Made by a program: the position numbers and the translations under genes | The notes under the pieces: generated by a model | Told to the model about the DNA's origin: nothing | What the model saw: only the letters and a program-made list of their open reading frames with translations | The model's database searches: none | From: Adineta vaga | Taxonomy: Eukaryota; Rotifera | DNA: 64,000 nt | Direction of reading: 5' to 3' | Assembly (NCBI GenBank): GCA_021613535.1 | Contig: CP075492.1 | Span: forward strand, 9,114,001-9,178,000 | Shown here: positions 61,378 to 64,000 of the stretch, one piece after another | How the letters are laid out: each line of letters starts with the position of its first letter | Numbering within the stretch: the first letter of the stretch is position 1

Positions 61378-64000
61378 TTATTTACAAGTTTGTCGAAGAA
61401 TTTCGACATAGTCTGACCCATAATTCGCAATAACCATGTCTAATAGATTATCTTGATTAACATCTCCAATACGAATTGATTTTGGATGTGCATTATAACC
61501 CATCGAATAGATTTGTGCTTCTAAGAAACTTCCATTTCCAATTCCATAGAAAATCAGAACATTACTTGCACCATAATTAGCAATAACAATATCTAAATAA
61601 TGATCATTATTCAAATCATTGATATCGATCGATGAGGGAACAGAACGTGAACCAGTTGAATAATTTCGTAGAAATCGAAAACTTCCATTGCCATTATTCA
61701 GAAATATACTTAGATCATTTGTTTGTGAATTAATAACAAGAATATCAGTATAATTATCAACATTGATGTCACCTACAGCAACACCACTTGGCATTGAATT
61801 GATTTCAGTCGAATAACTCTGTTGATTTCCAAAGACTCCATGACCATCACCATAATAAATTAGAATATTATTTGTAGCAGAATTTGCTACAACAATATCC
61901 AAATGTTGATCATTATTAAAATCATTAACAGCAATCGCTTTTGGTATTGATTGATTTCCTGTTGAATACATAATTGGTGTGGCAAATGGTTCATTACCTG
62001 AACGAAATAAAATACTTATACTATCACTAAAATAATTTGCTGTAACAATATCTAATTGATTATCTTGATTAAAATCAGCAAAAGCAGCAAAAATTGGATT
62101 TGTATTAAAACCAATGAGATAACTTTTTAAAACTGCAAATTCACCATTTCCAAATCCATATAAAACAGCAAGATTTCCCAAATTATCATTTGATATTCCC
62201 CAATCAGTAAGAATAATATCAAGTGAATTATCATTATTTAAATCAATAATAAATATTGAACTTATAAATGGTTGAGAAATAATCGAATACGTAATCATTG
62301 AAGAAAATGTTCCATTGGAAGAACCAAAAAAGATTCCAATATTTGAACTTGTATCACCACCAATGACAATATCAATATTATTATCTCGATTTAAATCACC
62401 TAATGCTAATGAACGTGGTGTAATAGAATTATTTGTTGAATAAATTATCTGTTGTCGAAATGATCCATTACCAAAACCAAAGAAAATTCCAATATTCATT
62501 GTACCTGGATTAGCAACAATTAAATCCAAATATGTATCTTGATTTAAATCATCAACAAGAACATAACTTGGTAAAGATGAAATACCAGTTGATAATGTTC
62601 TTCGACTTATTGGTGAATAATTTCCATCACCAAAATAAATTTCCAAACGATTTAATTCATCATTTGCAACAATAATATCAAGATTTTTATCATTATTTAA
62701 ATCAGCCGAAGCAATGGAACGTGGACTAAATACTTGAGGACTTGTCCAATGTATTTGAGATTGAAATGATCCATTACCAAAACCAAGAAATATTCCCAAT
62801 GTTTGTATATTATAATTACTAAGAATTATATCAAGATTATTATCATGATTAAAATCAATTAGAAGAATACAAGTTGATGAAGATGATGTTTCTAATAATA
62901 ATGTAATTTCATTAGTAAATGATCCATTTCCATTTCCTAAATAAATATCAATAGTATCACCAAATTGATTAAGAACAACAATATCACTAAAATTATCATT
63001 ATTCAAATCAGCAACAACAACATAATTTGGACTTGGTGTTATACCTGATATTGAAATATCTTCTTTTCTATATGTTGGATAATTAAATGCAATAAAAAGA
63101 GCAAAATTATTTGTTCCTTCATTTGTAATTATCATATCAATCCATTGATCATGATTAAAATCACCTAATACAATTGAATTTGGTAATGATTGAGTTCCAG
63201 TTGAATATTTTATTGATTTATCAAATGTTCCATTTAAATTTCCATAAAAGATCTCAATATTATCTTGTAGATAATTTACAATAATTAAATCTGATTGATT
63301 ATCATGATTTACATCACCTACTTGTACATATTGTGGATTTGAATTGATTTCTGTTGAATATTTCAATGTTTTTCTTAGATTTTCATTTGAATAATTATAT
63401 AAAATTTCAATATTATCATTTCCGGGATTTGTTACAATAATTTCAATTTGTTGATCAAAATTTAAATCAGCTAATACAATTGACGATGGATGTGGACCAG
63501 AACCAGTTGAATATGTTTGATTATTTTGAAAATCTGATATAAAATTAACAAGAAGAATTGCAATATTATTTGAACGAGTATTTGAAACAATAATATCGAT
63601 TTGTTTATCTTTATTTATATCAGCAAATACAATTGATGATGGTTCAGATAAAGATCCAGTTGAAAATTTATATGATAAAATAAATTCATTAGTTAATGTT
63701 CCTAAAAGAATTGAAACACTTGAATCCCATAGATTAACAACACCAATATCAAATATTTTATCATTATTAAAATCAATTATTGCTAATGACCATGGATAAG
63801 ATCCAATACCAATTGAATAACGAATTATATTTGTAAAATTATTATTATTTAATCCATAAAGTATTCCAATACAATAAGTTAATGGAGAAGTATAAATAAT
63901 ATCTAATTGATTATCTTGATTTAAATCTTTTACAATTAAATCTGATGGTTTATCATTATTTGTTGAAATATATTTATTATTTGAAAATATTCCATTCGAA
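61378..64000 (-). CDS. FG-GAP/VCBS repeat protein, 3' part (continues off the right edge)
   Basis: The reading frame is open and intronless from the window edge to a stop at 61380-61378, about 873 codons. It consists of roughly 17 repeats of 47-52 residues. Each has a calcium-binding loop of the D-x-N-x-D-x-x-x-D type (for example DLNNDNFSDIVV, DFNHDNNLDIIL, DLNRDNNIDIVI) and a YSTG..P.S step, the pattern of FG-GAP beta-propeller blades as in integrin alpha subunits and VCBS proteins. Many N-x-S/T sites imply an extracellular protein. The last residues are EILRQTCK. Signal peptide and any anchor lie outside the window. Such proteins are abundant in bdelloid rotifers; an adhesion role is inference. 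Confidence 0.88.
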   Translation of the reverse strand, partial: SNGIFSNNKYISTNNDKPSDLIVKDLNQDNQLDIIYTSPLTYCIGILYGLNNNNFTNIIRYSIGIGSYPWSLAIIDFNNDKIFDIGVVNLWDSSVSILLGTLTNEFILSYKFSTGSLSEPSSIVFADINKDKQIDIIVSNTRSNNIAILLVNFISDFQNNQTYSTGSGPHPSSIVLADLNFDQQIEIIVTNPGNDNIEILYNYSNENLRKTLKYSTEINSNPQYVQVGDVNHDNQSDLIIVNYLQDNIEIFYGNLNGTFDKSIKYSTGTQSLPNSIVLGDFNHDQWIDMIITNEGTNNFALFIAFNYPTYRKEDISISGITPSPNYVVVADLNNDNFSDIVVLNQFGDTIDIYLGNGNGSFTNEITLLLETSSSSTCILLIDFNHDNNLDIILSNYNIQTLGIFLGFGNGSFQSQIHWTSPQVFSPRSIASADLNNDKNLDIIVANDELNRLEIYFGDGNYSPISRRTLSTGISSLPSYVLVDDLNQDTYLDLIVANPGTMNIGIFFGFGNGSFRQQIIYSTNNSITPRSLALGDLNRDNNIDIVIGGDTSSNIGIFFGSSNGTFSSMITYSIISQPFISSIFIIDLNNDNSLDIILTDWGISNDNLGNLAVLYGFGNGEFAVLKSYLIGFNTNPIFAAFADFNQDNQLDIVTANYFSDSISILFRSGNEPFATPIMYSTGNQSIPKAIAVNDFNNDQHLDIVVANSATNNILIYYGDGHGVFGNQQSYSTEINSMPSGVAVGDINVDNYTDILVINSQTNDLSIFLNNGNGSFRFLRNYSTGSRSVPSSIDINDLNNDHYLDIVIANYGASNVLIFYGIGNGSFLEAQIYSMGYNAHPKSIRIGDVNQDNLLDMVIANYGSDYVEILRQTCK

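Overview
The window is nuclear DNA from a small-genome animal. It is AT-rich, with many short GT-AG introns (mostly 45-80 nt), closely packed genes on both strands and metazoan gene content. A bacterial-type GH78 rhamnosidase that now carries introns, a long FG-GAP repeat protein, a Thr-rich membrane-anchored surface protein and splice acceptors placed right at start codons together suggest a bdelloid rotifer (Adineta/Rotaria type). That assignment is inference. No virus, transposon, rRNA, tRNA or CRISPR was recognised.

Layout. 1-25,300 is a minus-strand block: the start of malonyl-CoA decarboxylase (runs off the left edge), UDP-glucose 6-dehydrogenase, two large low-complexity proteins of unknown function (3.7-9.0 kb, about 1,460 aa; 10.4-19.5 kb, about 1,806 aa), and an ATP7-type copper ATPase. 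The ATPase is head-to-head with VPS41 (281 bp between start codons). VPS41, PDCD2L and ALG5 follow on the plus strand; PDCD2L and ALG5 are separated by only 39 nt and look like an operon. Histidine decarboxylase (33.8-36.2 kb) is followed by two minus-strand paralogues of an unrecognised single-pass membrane protein family, an intronless NMNAT-like nucleotidyltransferase, a TEX2-like SMP lipid-transfer protein convergent with it, an EF-hand protein, an hnRNP K-type KH protein, and the secreted GH78 rhamnosidase. The right end holds the surface protein, TMEM203 head-to-head with STRIP1/2, and the 3' part of the FG-GAP protein, which runs off the right edge.

Most genes are housekeeping: secretory and lysosomal traffic (VPS41, ATP7), ER lipid and glycan work (TEX2, ALG5, TMEM203), sugar-nucleotide and fatty-acid metabolism (UGDH, MLYCD), kinase/phosphatase scaffolding (STRIP) and RNA binding (hnRNP K). 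The lineage-specific material is the two large disordered proteins, the tandem membrane paralogues, the two surface proteins and the rhamnosidase. The most striking sequence-level observations are a duplicated, unrecognised domain in the 1,806-residue protein; a one-base homopolymer lesion in the same gene whose need for one extra base is confirmed by splice-phase arithmetic; a decayed heavy-metal domain and a Met/His-rich loop in the copper ATPase; and the PDCD2L-ALG5 arrangement.

Exon boundaries were read by eye from GT-AG sites and reading-frame continuity. Start codons and UTR exons are the least certain parts.
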